The position numbers and the translations under genes were made by a program. Below the pieces are notes generated by a model that worked only from the letters and a program-made list of their open reading frames with translations, made no database searches and had not been told where the DNA came from. Below, in pieces: positions 42,198 through 50,637 of a stretch of 64,000 nt of DNA. This stretch comes from Cohnella phaseoli (GTDB lineage: Bacteria > Bacillota > Bacilli > Paenibacillales > Paenibacillaceae). Numbering within the stretch: position 1 is the first letter of the stretch; the number at the start of each line of letters is the position of its first letter. Location: contig NZ_QRDZ01000026.1 in the NCBI RefSeq assembly GCF_003386235.1, positions 62,001-126,000 of the forward strand. The letters are read 5' to 3'.

Positions 42198-44300
42198 ATG
42201 CGCTTTCTGCATACGGCAAAAGCGCAATTCAGCCTCAAGGCGGGGCTGCACGCGCTTTGGTGGACGGTCGTTGCCGCTTCGTTCATCGTATCGCTCGACA
42301 GCTATATGCGAGGTTGGGGGTTTTACGATGCCGCATGCGGCGGCAGCATCTGCAACTACTTCTTCTATATGAACGAGCCTCAGCTTTCCCAGCTTGCAAG
42401 CATCGGAATCACTCCCGCTCTGTACAGCGGCGTTACCGTCGCTTTGCTGGCGCTGCATAACTTGTCCGCCTGGGCTATCGGCTTGCTTCTTTACCGGTAT
42501 GGCTGGAAGGATCCCTTCTGCGTGACGGCTTCTTTACTGCTCATCGCGGTCGGCATCTACTTCAATGCAGACACAACTACCGGCGATTTCTTCGTGGTGA
42601 ACATGCTTTATTCTGTGCTAAATGTAATTGGCAGCATCTACGTCGTTTTCCTGTTTCTGATTCCCGACGGTCGCTTCGTTCCTCGCTGGACAGTCATTCC
42701 CGCTGCCCTCTATCTAGTCGAGAGCGTCGTCCGCCTCTTTCCGCCGATCCATCCGTATTTGGATTGGCCGTACTGGCTGCATCACGTCTGTTTTTTGTCC
42801 CTGAACATTCTCGTTCTTTACGCGCAAGCGAAGCGCTACGCCAAGGAAGCCTCTCCGGAGAAGCGCCGCCAGCTGCGCTGGTTAATGACGGGATTAAGCT
42901 TATATAGCGTTGTGAGCCTGCTGATTCCTCTCCCGCTGTTTAACGAGCACGGCATATGGCGTTTAATCGTCCAAAACATCATGTACGCAAGCCTGCTGAT
43001 TCTTCCCTTCTCCGTCGGCGTTATCGTGCTGGAAGCCCGGATACGCCATATGTCCGCCGCCTTCAACCGGACGATGGTGTACCTCGTGCTGAGCGTTTTT
43101 GGAGTCATGGCCTATGTCCTCATCGTCGGGACGTTGGGGGTGCTCGTACAAGGCGAGACTCAAACGTTCGTCGCGCTGCTCGCAACCGGGCTGATCGCCG
43201 TCATGTTCCATCCGCTCCGGGAGCTGGTGCAGAGGGAGGCGAACCGCCTCGTCTACGGGGAACGGGAAGATCCGTATGCGGTGCTGTCCAAGCTGACGGA
43301 GCAATTGGAGACTTCGCTTACGCATCGTTCCCTGCTGCCAGCCGTCGTCGCCAAAATCGCTTCCGCCCTGCGACTCCCTTTCGTCGCCATCGACGTATAC
43401 GGTTCGGAAAGCATTGAGCGGCTTGCCGCCTATGGCGAACCTGGACCGCATACCAGCACCCTCGAACTGGAGGTAAGGGGGGTGCCGGTCGGCCGGCTTG
43501 TGCTTGGCGTGGAGCGGCTTCAGAATGCGATTCCGCCCGACAAGCGCTTTTTGGCCGACGATCTGGTCCGACAAGTAAGCATTGCGGTACAGACGGTTCG
43601 CTTGACCGGCGATCTTCAGCGCTCGAGGGAACGTCTGATCACCGCTCGGGAAGAAGAACGCCGACGACTGCGGCGGGACCTGCACGACGGCCTCGGCTCC
43701 TCGCTCGCCACCATGGCGCTTCGGCTGGAGGATACGGTTCAGAGCCAGGAAGAGCTTCCGGAGCGTTCGCGCAAGGCGCTGGAGACCATTCAATTGCAAA
43801 TGCGGGAATCGATCGCCGATATTCGGCGGCTTGTCTACTCGCTCCGCCCTCCCGCTCTGGATGAGTTCGGATTTGCGTTTGCTTTGAAGGAGCTGATCCT
43901 GCAGTACGAGACTTCGTCTCTTCAAATTGTGCTGGAAGGGGCGGAGAGGGAAATGGATTTATCGGCGGCGGCCGAGGTCGCGGTTTATCGGATCGTACAG
44001 GAGTCGCTTACGAACGTTGCCCGGCATGCTCAGGCAAGCCGCTGCCTGATCCGGCTTTGGAAGGAAGAGGGGCATCTGAACATTCAAATTGCCGACAATG
44101 GCCGCGGAGTGCCCGCCGACTTGACGCCCGGCGTGGGCGTCCGTTCGATCCGGGAACGCGCCGAGGAGCTTGGAGGCACGATGGCGCTGCATTCGGCGTC
44201 AGGTCAGGGTACGGACATACGCGTTCGCCTGCCCGTAGAGGAGAGGAGAAAAAAAGATGACAATTACGGAGAAGGATCGTTTACGAATTTTGCTGGCTGA
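42198..44300 (+). CDS. NarL-type sensor histidine kinase with large membrane domain
   Basis: 700 residues. The N-terminal ~330 residues hold eight or so membrane helices with a loop containing two cysteines (YDAACGGSICNYFF), a layout reminiscent of ComP-like sensors. A GAF-like segment (LTHRSLLPAVVAKIASALRLPFVAIDVYG) precedes the HisKA_3 phosphoacceptor REEERRRLRRDLHDGLGSSLA (His near 494) and a HATPase domain with the N-box ESLTNVARHA and GRGVP. The ATG at 42198 follows GGAAAGGA. Its 3' end overlaps the response regulator by 44 bp. The signal is unknown. Confidence 0.88.
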   Translation: MRFLHTAKAQFSLKAGLHALWWTVVAASFIVSLDSYMRGWGFYDAACGGSICNYFFYMNEPQLSQLASIGITPALYSGVTVALLALHNLSAWAIGLLLYRYGWKDPFCVTASLLLIAVGIYFNADTTTGDFFVVNMLYSVLNVIGSIYVVFLFLIPDGRFVPRWTVIPAALYLVESVVRLFPPIHPYLDWPYWLHHVCFLSLNILVLYAQAKRYAKEASPEKRRQLRWLMTGLSLYSVVSLLIPLPLFNEHGIWRLIVQNIMYASLLILPFSVGVIVLEARIRHMSAAFNRTMVYLVLSVFGVMAYVLIVGTLGVLVQGETQTFVALLATGLIAVMFHPLRELVQREANRLVYGEREDPYAVLSKLTEQLETSLTHRSLLPAVVAKIASALRLPFVAIDVYGSESIERLAAYGEPGPHTSTLELEVRGVPVGRLVLGVERLQNAIPPDKRFLADDLVRQVSIAVQTVRLTGDLQRSRERLITAREEERRRLRRDLHDGLGSSLATMALRLEDTVQSQEELPERSRKALETIQLQMRESIADIRRLVYSLRPPALDEFGFAFALKELILQYETSSLQIVLEGAEREMDLSAAAEVAVYRIVQESLTNVARHAQASRCLIRLWKEEGHLNIQIADNGRGVPADLTPGVGVRSIRERAEELGGTMALHSASGQGTDIRVRLPVEERRKKDDNYGEGSFTNFAG

Positions 44301-44928
44301 CGATCACCCGATGTTTTGCGAAGGGCTGGTGTCGATTCTTCAGTCCGAGGAGGCATTCGAGGTCATCGGACAGGCTTCCAACGGAATTGAGGTCGTTCGA
44401 ATGGCGGAGGAGCTGCAGCCGGATGTGATCTTGATGGATGTGAATATGCCCGGCAAAAACGGCATCGAAGCGACCCGGGACATTATTCTGACCTCCCCCC
44501 ATATCGGCGTGCTGATCCTGACCATGTTCGAGGACGATTCGTCCGTCTTCTCGGCTATGAGGGCCGGCGCGCGAGGTTATCTGCTTAAGGGCGCGCAAAA
44601 AAAGGAAATCGTCCGGGCCATTAACGTAGTCGGGAGCGGCGAGGCGATCTTCAGCGCGGTTATCGCTCGCAAGATGATGTTTTATTTCGACGCCGTGTTG
44701 AAAAGGACGAGCGGCAACGTGCTGTTCCCTCAGTTGGCGACGCGCGAACGCGAGGTGCTCGAATGGATCGCCCGCGATATGAGCAATGCGGACATCTCCC
44801 GTCTTATGGGCCTGTCGCTCAAAACCATTCGCAACCACGTATCCAACATCCTGAGCAAGCTGCACGCGGCCGATCGGACCCATGCGATCATGCTCGCGCG
44901 CGAGGCCGGGATGGGCGGGAACGGGTGA
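44257..44928 (+). CDS. NarL/FixJ-type response regulator
   Basis: 223 residues. The receiver begins ILLADDHPMF and has its phosphoacceptor Asp61 in VILMDVNMPGKNG, with the switch Thr in VLILTMFED and Lys in GYLLKGAQ. The C-terminal LuxR helix-turn-helix is LATREREVLEWIARDMSNADISRLMGLSLKTIRNHVSNILSKL. GAGAGGAGA precedes ATG 44257, inside the kinase gene, so translation is coupled. It forms a cognate pair with the kinase at 42198. Confidence 0.93.
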   Translation: MTITEKDRLRILLADDHPMFCEGLVSILQSEEAFEVIGQASNGIEVVRMAEELQPDVILMDVNMPGKNGIEATRDIILTSPHIGVLILTMFEDDSSVFSAMRAGARGYLLKGAQKKEIVRAINVVGSGEAIFSAVIARKMMFYFDAVLKRTSGNVLFPQLATREREVLEWIARDMSNADISRLMGLSLKTIRNHVSNILSKLHAADRTHAIMLAREAGMGGNG

Positions 44929-44944
44929 TTTCCGCGATGCCCCT

Positions 44945-45688
44945 TCACACCCATGGGCCTTCGACGACGGTTCTGGCACGGTACTCGCTCGGCGATACTC
45001 CGACTCGCTTTTTAAAACAAAAGCTAAAATAATGAGGATTGGCGAAGCCGACTCGCTCCGCAATCTCAAACGCCTTCAGCTCAGTCGAGCGCAGCAGCTC
45101 CATCGCCTTCTCCATTCGAATGTTCATGACATAGTGAACAAAGGTCATCTTAACCTCTTTCTTAAAGAGACTGCTGAAATATCCGCTGCTGACATGAAGC
45201 TGCGAGCATATGCGCTGAACCGAAATAGTCGGATCTCCGTAATGTTCCCTCGTATACGAAATTGCCTTCTTGATAATTTCCTTAAATGTATGCTGACGAT
45301 GGCCTATCATCTGCCGCTGGACGACTAGACAAACTTCGTATAGCCAGCCCTTCACGGCCGGCAGATCATATAACCTGAATATTTCAACAATTGAAAGTTC
45401 GCCAAACCAATCGTCAAGATTGACATGAGCTTCTTTGGCCGTTTTCAGCACGGCCGCCAAAACCATAAGCAAGGAAATCTGCATTTCCTTGCGGGCTGCC
45501 GCTGGTTCCGCGAAGCTGTCGAATATATCGCCTACCGCCATTCGCAGCTCGTCCGGCGTCCCCACCTTTAAGCAGCGAACGAGCGCCTGCTCCTTCCATT
45601 CGTCGAAGTCGGAGGCGCTCCTGCCGGTTGCATCCGACTTCTCTGTCCGAACGACAGGCGCGTCCTCCACCCACAGAACTTTCCCCAT
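44945..45688 (-). CDS. Receiver-less YesN-like AraC-family regulator
   Basis: 247 residues. The C-terminal double helix-turn-helix is intact (YTREHYGDPTISVQRICSQLHVSSGYFSSLFKKEV, ELKAFEIAERVGFANPHYFSFCFKKRVGVSPSEYR) and the middle matches the linker of YesN response regulators, but the receiver domain is missing. The first residues GKVLWVEDAPVVR look like the opening strand of a receiver (KVLIVDDEPIVR type), as if an in-frame deletion had removed the phosphoacceptor region. AAAGGAGG precedes ATG, so it is expressed as such. It is last in the first sugar transport locus. Confidence 0.8.
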   Translation of the reverse strand: MGKVLWVEDAPVVRTEKSDATGRSASDFDEWKEQALVRCLKVGTPDELRMAVGDIFDSFAEPAAARKEMQISLLMVLAAVLKTAKEAHVNLDDWFGELSIVEIFRLYDLPAVKGWLYEVCLVVQRQMIGHRQHTFKEIIKKAISYTREHYGDPTISVQRICSQLHVSSGYFSSLFKKEVKMTFVHYVMNIRMEKAMELLRSTELKAFEIAERVGFANPHYFSFCFKKRVGVSPSEYRARTVVEGPWV

Positions 45689-45715
45689 CCTTGCGCCTCC
45701 TTTATCGAACGTATT

Positions 45716-45745
45716 TTCCTATTCCTATTCCTATTCCTATTCCTT
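45716..45745. repeat. Hexanucleotide TTCCTA repeat between permease and regulator genes
   Basis: Four perfect TTCCTA units and a partial fifth run from 45716 to 45745. On the coding strand they read AGGAAT/TAGGAA, include the permease stop TAG (45737-45739) and end just upstream of the regulator's AAAGGAGG. Confidence 0.8.
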
Positions 45746-46573
45746 AACCGCGCCCGCCGTAATTCCCGTAAATACATAGCGCTGCATAAACAGATACATC
45801 AGCGTTGTCGGCAGCAAAACGATTAGAATGGCCGCGGAAAGCAGCTCGTAATCGGAAGCCCGTTGACCGACAAACGTCATCAGCGAGGTCGACAACGTCT
45901 GCAAGTCTCTGGACGGCATGTACAGGTAAGGAATATACATATCGTTCATAATGTCGACCGCTTTAATGATGCCAAGCGTCACGGATGCAGGAAGCAGCAG
46001 CGGAAAGACGATTCTCGTAAAAATTTTAATGTAGGAGGCTCCGTCGATCATGGCGCTTTCGTCCAGCTGGCTCGAAATTTTCTCGATGAATTGCAAGTAG
46101 ATAAAGATCTGCAGAAGATCGGTGCCTGCATAAATCAGCAGCGGGGCGCCAAGCGAATCGTACAGTCCCAGCTCCTTAATGATCTGAAACCGGGAAACCT
46201 CCGTCGTATAGAACGGAACAACCATAGCCACGACGAACATGCCCATAATCAATGCTTTGAGTCGAAAATCGAAGCGATTAAGCACATAAGCGGTCATTGC
46301 GCCCAGCACGGTGTTGAACACGACGCTGACAGCTACAAGGATCGCCGTATTCTTGAATCCGGTCAGCATGTTGCCGTTATGAAAAGCATTTTGCAAATTA
46401 TCGAAATTCCACTGCTTCGGCAAGGAAAGCGGCGAGGAATCGAGCAAGTCGGCAGAGGTTTTGAAAGCCGTAAAAAAGTTAATCGCTATCGGAAACAGGA
46501 CAACCGAGCTAATCGCAATAAACAACGCATAAATCAACCACCGGGGACCGTAGCGTCTGAAGATGACCGGCAT
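45737..46573 (-). CDS. Carbohydrate ABC transporter permease, MalG-like
   Basis: 278 residues with six membrane helices. The EAA loop ESAMIDGASYIKIFTRIVFPLLLP near residue 190 contacts the ATPase. It belongs to the CUT1 sugar family and pairs with the MalF-like permease 4 bp upstream. No ATPase gene is in the locus, usual for Bacillales where MsmX serves several importers. The stop codon lies in a hexanucleotide repeat. The substrate is not evident. Confidence 0.9.
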   Translation of the reverse strand: MPVIFRRYGPRWLIYALFIAISSVVLFPIAINFFTAFKTSADLLDSSPLSLPKQWNFDNLQNAFHNGNMLTGFKNTAILVAVSVVFNTVLGAMTAYVLNRFDFRLKALIMGMFVVAMVVPFYTTEVSRFQIIKELGLYDSLGAPLLIYAGTDLLQIFIYLQFIEKISSQLDESAMIDGASYIKIFTRIVFPLLLPASVTLGIIKAVDIMNDMYIPYLYMPSRDLQTLSTSLMTFVGQRASDYELLSAAILIVLLPTTLMYLFMQRYVFTGITAGAVKE

Positions 46574-46577
46574 GCCG

Positions 46578-47453
46578 TTAATCCCCCTTCCCTTTGAAAA
46601 ACCTGCCCTGCATATAGCTGAATACGATAATGATGATCATCAAAATAACCGCAAGCGCCGAGGCGAGGCCGTAATTGTTGTATTTGAACGCCGTTTGTAT
46701 GGTGTACACCGTAAAGGTGGAGCTGGCATTGCCGGGCCCTCCCTGAGTCATCAGGAACGGGATATCGAACACTTGCAGCGCTCCGCGGACATTCAAGAAC
46801 AGTACGATCTCTACGACACGCGCGATGCCCGGGACGGTAATGTGCCGGAATTGGCCGAACGCGCTGGCCCCGTCGATTCTCGCGGCTTCGTACAGATCGC
46901 TTGGAATAGACTGCAGGCCGGCAAGGAATAACACGACATGAAGACCGCTGAATCGCCAGATCGACACGGCCACGAGCGAATAGTTAACAATCCCTTTGTC
47001 GCTGAGCCAGCTCTGAATCCAGCTCTCCAGACCGACCGCCTCCAGCAAAGCGTTGAGGGGGCCGTTGATCGGGTTGTACAGATAGCTGAACAGGTAAGCG
47101 ACCGCTACTCCGTTGAGAATATAAGGAAGAAACACGATCGACCGGAAAAAGGAGCTCGCCCGGATTTTGTTATTCAGAAATACGGCAACCATAATCTCTA
47201 GCGGAATGAAGACGGCATGAATCCCGAAGTAGAGCAAATTGTTCGAGAAAGCATTCCAAACTTCCGGCCTTTGGAAGGCATCCTTGTAATGATCGAAGCC
47301 GACATAGTTATAAGTGTTGCCGATTCCGTTCCAATCGGTGAGGCTGAATTGGAACAGCTTAACCGTCGGGTACAGCAGAAACAGCAGAAGAAGCCCAACC
47401 GGAATCGCAAGGAATGAAAAAACGACGATTTTCTTCTGGATGGTATAGCTCAT
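46578..47453 (-). CDS. Carbohydrate ABC transporter permease, MalF-like
   Basis: 291 residues, six membrane helices, with FRSIVFLPYILNGVAVAYLFSYLYN and the EAA loop YEAARIDGASAFGQFRHITVPGIA. CUT1 family. It is downstream of the binding-protein gene, separated by 68 bp containing a strong hairpin, which suggests that the permeases are made in lower amounts than the binding protein. It works with the MalG-like permease that follows. Confidence 0.9.
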   Translation of the reverse strand: MSYTIQKKIVVFSFLAIPVGLLLLFLLYPTVKLFQFSLTDWNGIGNTYNYVGFDHYKDAFQRPEVWNAFSNNLLYFGIHAVFIPLEIMVAVFLNNKIRASSFFRSIVFLPYILNGVAVAYLFSYLYNPINGPLNALLEAVGLESWIQSWLSDKGIVNYSLVAVSIWRFSGLHVVLFLAGLQSIPSDLYEAARIDGASAFGQFRHITVPGIARVVEIVLFLNVRGALQVFDIPFLMTQGGPGNASSTFTVYTIQTAFKYNNYGLASALAVILMIIIIVFSYMQGRFFKGKGD

Positions 47454-47471
47454 ACGACATTCCCCTCAATC

Positions 47472-47507
47472 AATTGGGAGAAATCCGCTAAAGGTTTTCT
47501 CCCAATT
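47472..47507 (-). terminator. Hairpin between binding-protein and permease genes
   Basis: A perfect 12-bp stem, AATTGGGAGAAA (47472-47483) and TTTCTCCCAATT (47496-47507), has a 12-nt loop and no U-tract. It probably stabilises the upstream mRNA or attenuates read-through rather than ending transcription fully. Confidence 0.6.
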
Positions 47508-47521
47508 TTGTTTACTCTCGA

Positions 47522-48868
47522 TTACTTGGAAGCTTTCGAAGCCGCCCATTTTTTATTAAGCTCGCCAACGAAATCATCCACTTTTTTACCGGACATCATA
47601 TCCTGACCCAACGCTTTAACGTCCAACTGAATGGCATTCGAAATGCGCGTATATTCTGCATCGCCAGGAATGTACGTGAACGCCTCCGCCTGGTTTTGCG
47701 CATAGAAATCCTTCAAGAACTGTACGTTGGACTGAACGCCTTCGAACGTGGAATTGAGCTGCGCTTTATCGATATACGTTTGATACACTTCAGGAGAGTA
47801 GAACCATTCCATGAATGCCTTTGCTTCCTCCTGATGCTTGCCGCTGCTTGCAATGCCATAGAAATGATCCGTGAACGTCATCAGCTTCAGCGGCTCGGAC
47901 TCGCTGGCGCGATAAGGCATCGGGAACGCCGCAATATCTTCCGTGCTGCCCGTTTTTTGCTCGTAGGTCGGCAGGAACCAGAGACCGGCCGCGACCACCG
48001 CCGCTTTCTTGGAGGAGAACAGCACGGTCGCCTGATCCCAGCTAATTCCGAGCGGGTCCGTTCCGAACACTTGCGCCTGATACAGCTCTTCGATCTGCTT
48101 AAACCCTTGATAGAACGCCGTTCCTTCGCCGAACGGGTTGTCCTGCTTCGCCATGTTGCTCAAGTAGCTTTCGTCCCCGGATACGATGTGGGGAATAAAC
48201 TCGTTAAACGGGTAGTCCGGCCAAGCGTCCTTGCCGCCCATCGCGTAAGGAATATACTTTCCGTTGTCCTTGATTTTGGTCAACACTTCGATGAATTGCG
48301 GCCAGGTTGTCGGCACCTTCAAGCCCAGTTCTTCGAATACGCTCGGATGATAGTAGACCAATTCGGGAAAGGAAACCGTCGGAACCGCAATGATCTTGCC
48401 GTCTACGGCGTATTTGCTTGCATATTGGTTTTTCTCCAGGAATCCCGCGCCGTCCAGCGGAATCAGCTGCTCCTTGAAATCGTTCAGCCAGTTCGGCTTG
48501 AGCTCCAAGATGTCCGGAAGCTCGTTGCCCGCAGATCGGACCTTCATCGCCTGCAAGTAGTCGCCGTCTCCTTTGAACGGCTCAAGCTCTACAGTGACAT
48601 GTGGAGCAACTTGGCTGTACTCTTTGACCTTCTCTTGTAGGAACGAAATGAACTCGTTGTTGGAATCCCACATCGCCATTTTTAGCGTTACTTTCTCTTT
48701 ACTGGCTTCCGGAGCAGCCGACGAAGCCTCGGTCGTCTGGCTCGGGCTCGCGCCGCTCGTCTGGCTTTCCCCCGCTCCCGCTCCGTTGTTTTTGCCGCAT
48801 GCAGCCAAAATCGTAAATGCACAGAGAAGAATGACCAGTATCAGTTTGGAATACGTCTTTCTTTTCAC
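47522..48868 (-). CDS. Extracellular sugar-binding lipoprotein (family 1)
   Basis: 448 residues. The signal peptide ends in lipobox ILAAC; a Ser/Thr/Ala-rich tether follows to about residue 58. The mature domain fits family 1 binding proteins: VTLKMAMWDSNNEFISFLQEKV, LPDILELKPNWLNDF, LVYYHPSVFEELGLKVPTTWPQFIEVL, KKAAVVAAGLWFLPTYEQ and EEAKAFMEWFYSPEVYQ. It delivers an oligosaccharide to the two downstream permeases. Start GTG 48868 behind AGGGGGT. Expression is probably set by the tandem cre-like repeats in its leader and by the YesN-type regulator upstream. Confidence 0.9.
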   Translation of the reverse strand: MKRKTYSKLILVILLCAFTILAACGKNNGAGAGESQTSGASPSQTTEASSAAPEASKEKVTLKMAMWDSNNEFISFLQEKVKEYSQVAPHVTVELEPFKGDGDYLQAMKVRSAGNELPDILELKPNWLNDFKEQLIPLDGAGFLEKNQYASKYAVDGKIIAVPTVSFPELVYYHPSVFEELGLKVPTTWPQFIEVLTKIKDNGKYIPYAMGGKDAWPDYPFNEFIPHIVSGDESYLSNMAKQDNPFGEGTAFYQGFKQIEELYQAQVFGTDPLGISWDQATVLFSSKKAAVVAAGLWFLPTYEQKTGSTEDIAAFPMPYRASESEPLKLMTFTDHFYGIASSGKHQEEAKAFMEWFYSPEVYQTYIDKAQLNSTFEGVQSNVQFLKDFYAQNQAEAFTYIPGDAEYTRISNAIQLDVKALGQDMMSGKKVDDFVGELNKKWAASKASK

Positions 48869-48884
48869 GTTGTGACCCCCTAAT

Positions 48885-48924
48885 TGTAATCATTCGCTGT
48901 AATCGTTTGCTGTAATCGCTTGCA
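48885..48924. promoter_or_regulatory. Three tandem 13-bp cre-like repeats before the binding-protein gene
   Basis: TGTAATCATTCGC, TGTAATCGTTTGC and TGTAATCGCTTGC follow each other without gaps (48885-48923). The last, read with the next base, matches the cre consensus TGWAANCGNTNWCA at 13 of 14 positions. They lie right after the -10 box, a position suited to a repressor or CcpA. Confidence 0.65.
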
Positions 48925-48929
48925 TCCTT

Positions 48930-48957
48930 ATCTTATCGATTTTGGGAACGCTGTCAC
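48930..48957 (-). promoter_or_regulatory. Candidate promoter of the first sugar transport operon
   Basis: GTGACA (48952-48957) and TAAGAT (48930-48935) are 16 bp apart on the minus strand, upstream of the tandem repeats and the binding-protein gene. Confidence 0.45.
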
Positions 48958-48988
48958 ATGAACGAACTTGTTCTTTTCTTCTCTCTTT

Positions 48989-50635
48989 TTATTCTTTTCT
49001 CGCCGAAGGCGGCTCATGGCTCCGTTTCGCCTGCAGTTCCTCTCGATATTCGTGAGGCGTTTTCCCGGTCACTTTCTTAAACACCTTGCTGAAATGACCT
49101 TGATTCGGATAGCCCACCTTCTCGGCAATCTCGTACAGCTTCATGCCGCTTCCCATCATCTGAATCGCGCTTTCGATCCTTTTGCGCATGATGTATTCTA
49201 CGAACGTCTCTCCCGTTTCCTTGGCGAAAACTTTGCTCAGATAGCTCTCGCTAACGTCCACGACCTCGCTGGCCATGGCCAACGAAATCGGCTCCTGCAG
49301 ATGGCGCTCGATCCACCGCTTCACGATGTCTACCAGAGGAGGCGATTGCTGCGCGATTCTTCTCTTCGGATCGATGCCCTCGAACACCGATTGCACGAGC
49401 GATCTGAACCATACGTTTAGATGCGAAATTTGCTCGAACGTCTCCGTCTTTTCGGACGGTACGCTTAGCCCTTCGCCGATGTCGTCCCATGAAAGACCTT
49501 TGGCATACAGCAGGGAACCCAATTCCCACAGAAACGCTTTGTAGGGCTGAAAAACTTCGGGAGGCAGACGTCTGGAATCGGCAATCCGGTTCAGCCCGTC
49601 CTCGACAAGCGGCGCCCAGCCGTTGTTGCCGGATTCGAGCAGCTTTAAGATTTCCTGCAGCTTCCACGGTTGATCCTTCCACTCCGTTTTCCCCGTCGCT
49701 ACGTCTTCTTCGAAGAAGACTCGGCCGAGCCCGTCGTGAAACCTCATCCTCGCATGCTTCTGGGCAATCGAATGCCTTCCGGTCCACGCGGCATAATGCT
49801 CGCAGGAAGGCGCAACGCCGATCGTAACGGATAGATTCACATATTCGCGCAGATGGCTGACGGCCTTCTGCAGCACTTCCGCCAGCAGGGCGCGAATCTG
49901 GTACTCGCTCATGGAATGGGGGAAGATCAGAACGGCCGCGACCTCCCAATGAGGGAGCACCGTCAGCACCGCTTGCGTCTTGTACCCTTCAAGCACCTGC
50001 TTAAAAGCGTGCACGAGAAACTTCATCTGCTCCGAATCGATCTTGTCGGCCGAGGACGCGTACGAACGATCGAGCAGCAGACTGCATAGGATGTGCCGCT
50101 GGCCCGTCAGCGATTCCAGCCATTGTCCCGCTTCCTGTTCCGTCCCTTCGGCCAAATCGGCATTCAACAGGACGGAACGATACGCCCCTTCCTTTACGCG
50201 ATCCAGTCTGACGAGACTTTCCTTCTCCCTTTGCTCCCGCTGACCGATCTGCTCGTTCAAACGATCGACCGCCTTGCTTATAACGCCGCCTACATGCTCG
50301 GGCTCCATATCTTCTTTGATAATGTAGTCGTACACTCCGTATAGGAAAGCTTCGCGCACATATTCGTAATTGGAATACGCGCTCAGCACGACAACCCCGA
50401 CGAGGCTCCCTTCCTCTGTATTGCGCAGCTGTCTGACAAATTCCAGTCCGGACATGATCGGCATATGAATATCGATCAGCACCAGATCGATCCGATACTG
50501 CTTAACCACGCGCAAAGCATCCTGCCCATTGGAAGATTCCGCCGCGATCTCGCAGCCGTATTGCTCCCACGGCACCATCTCCCGCAAAGCCAATCTGTAG
50601 ATCGGCTCGTCGTCTACAATGAGAACACGCAGCAT
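48989..50635 (-). CDS. YesN-type response regulator (receiver plus AraC helix-turn-helix)
   Basis: 548 residues. The receiver starts MLRVLIVDDEP with Asp55 in LVLIDIHMPIMSG and Lys in YDYIIKEDM. A long middle linker leads to two C-terminal AraC helix-turn-helices (ISLAMASEVVDVSESYLSKVFAKETGETFVEYI, KLYEIAEKVGYPNQGHFSKVFKKVTGKTPHEYR). ATG 50635 sits 8 nt behind GGAG and 2 nt past the kinase stop; a TTG at 50641 is possible but inside that stop. It is a pair with the YesM-type kinase and lies before the binding-protein gene it probably activates. Confidence 0.92.
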   Translation of the reverse strand: MLRVLIVDDEPIYRLALREMVPWEQYGCEIAAESSNGQDALRVVKQYRIDLVLIDIHMPIMSGLEFVRQLRNTEEGSLVGVVVLSAYSNYEYVREAFLYGVYDYIIKEDMEPEHVGGVISKAVDRLNEQIGQREQREKESLVRLDRVKEGAYRSVLLNADLAEGTEQEAGQWLESLTGQRHILCSLLLDRSYASSADKIDSEQMKFLVHAFKQVLEGYKTQAVLTVLPHWEVAAVLIFPHSMSEYQIRALLAEVLQKAVSHLREYVNLSVTIGVAPSCEHYAAWTGRHSIAQKHARMRFHDGLGRVFFEEDVATGKTEWKDQPWKLQEILKLLESGNNGWAPLVEDGLNRIADSRRLPPEVFQPYKAFLWELGSLLYAKGLSWDDIGEGLSVPSEKTETFEQISHLNVWFRSLVQSVFEGIDPKRRIAQQSPPLVDIVKRWIERHLQEPISLAMASEVVDVSESYLSKVFAKETGETFVEYIMRKRIESAIQMMGSGMKLYEIAEKVGYPNQGHFSKVFKKVTGKTPHEYREELQAKRSHEPPSARKE

Positions 50636-50637
50636 AT

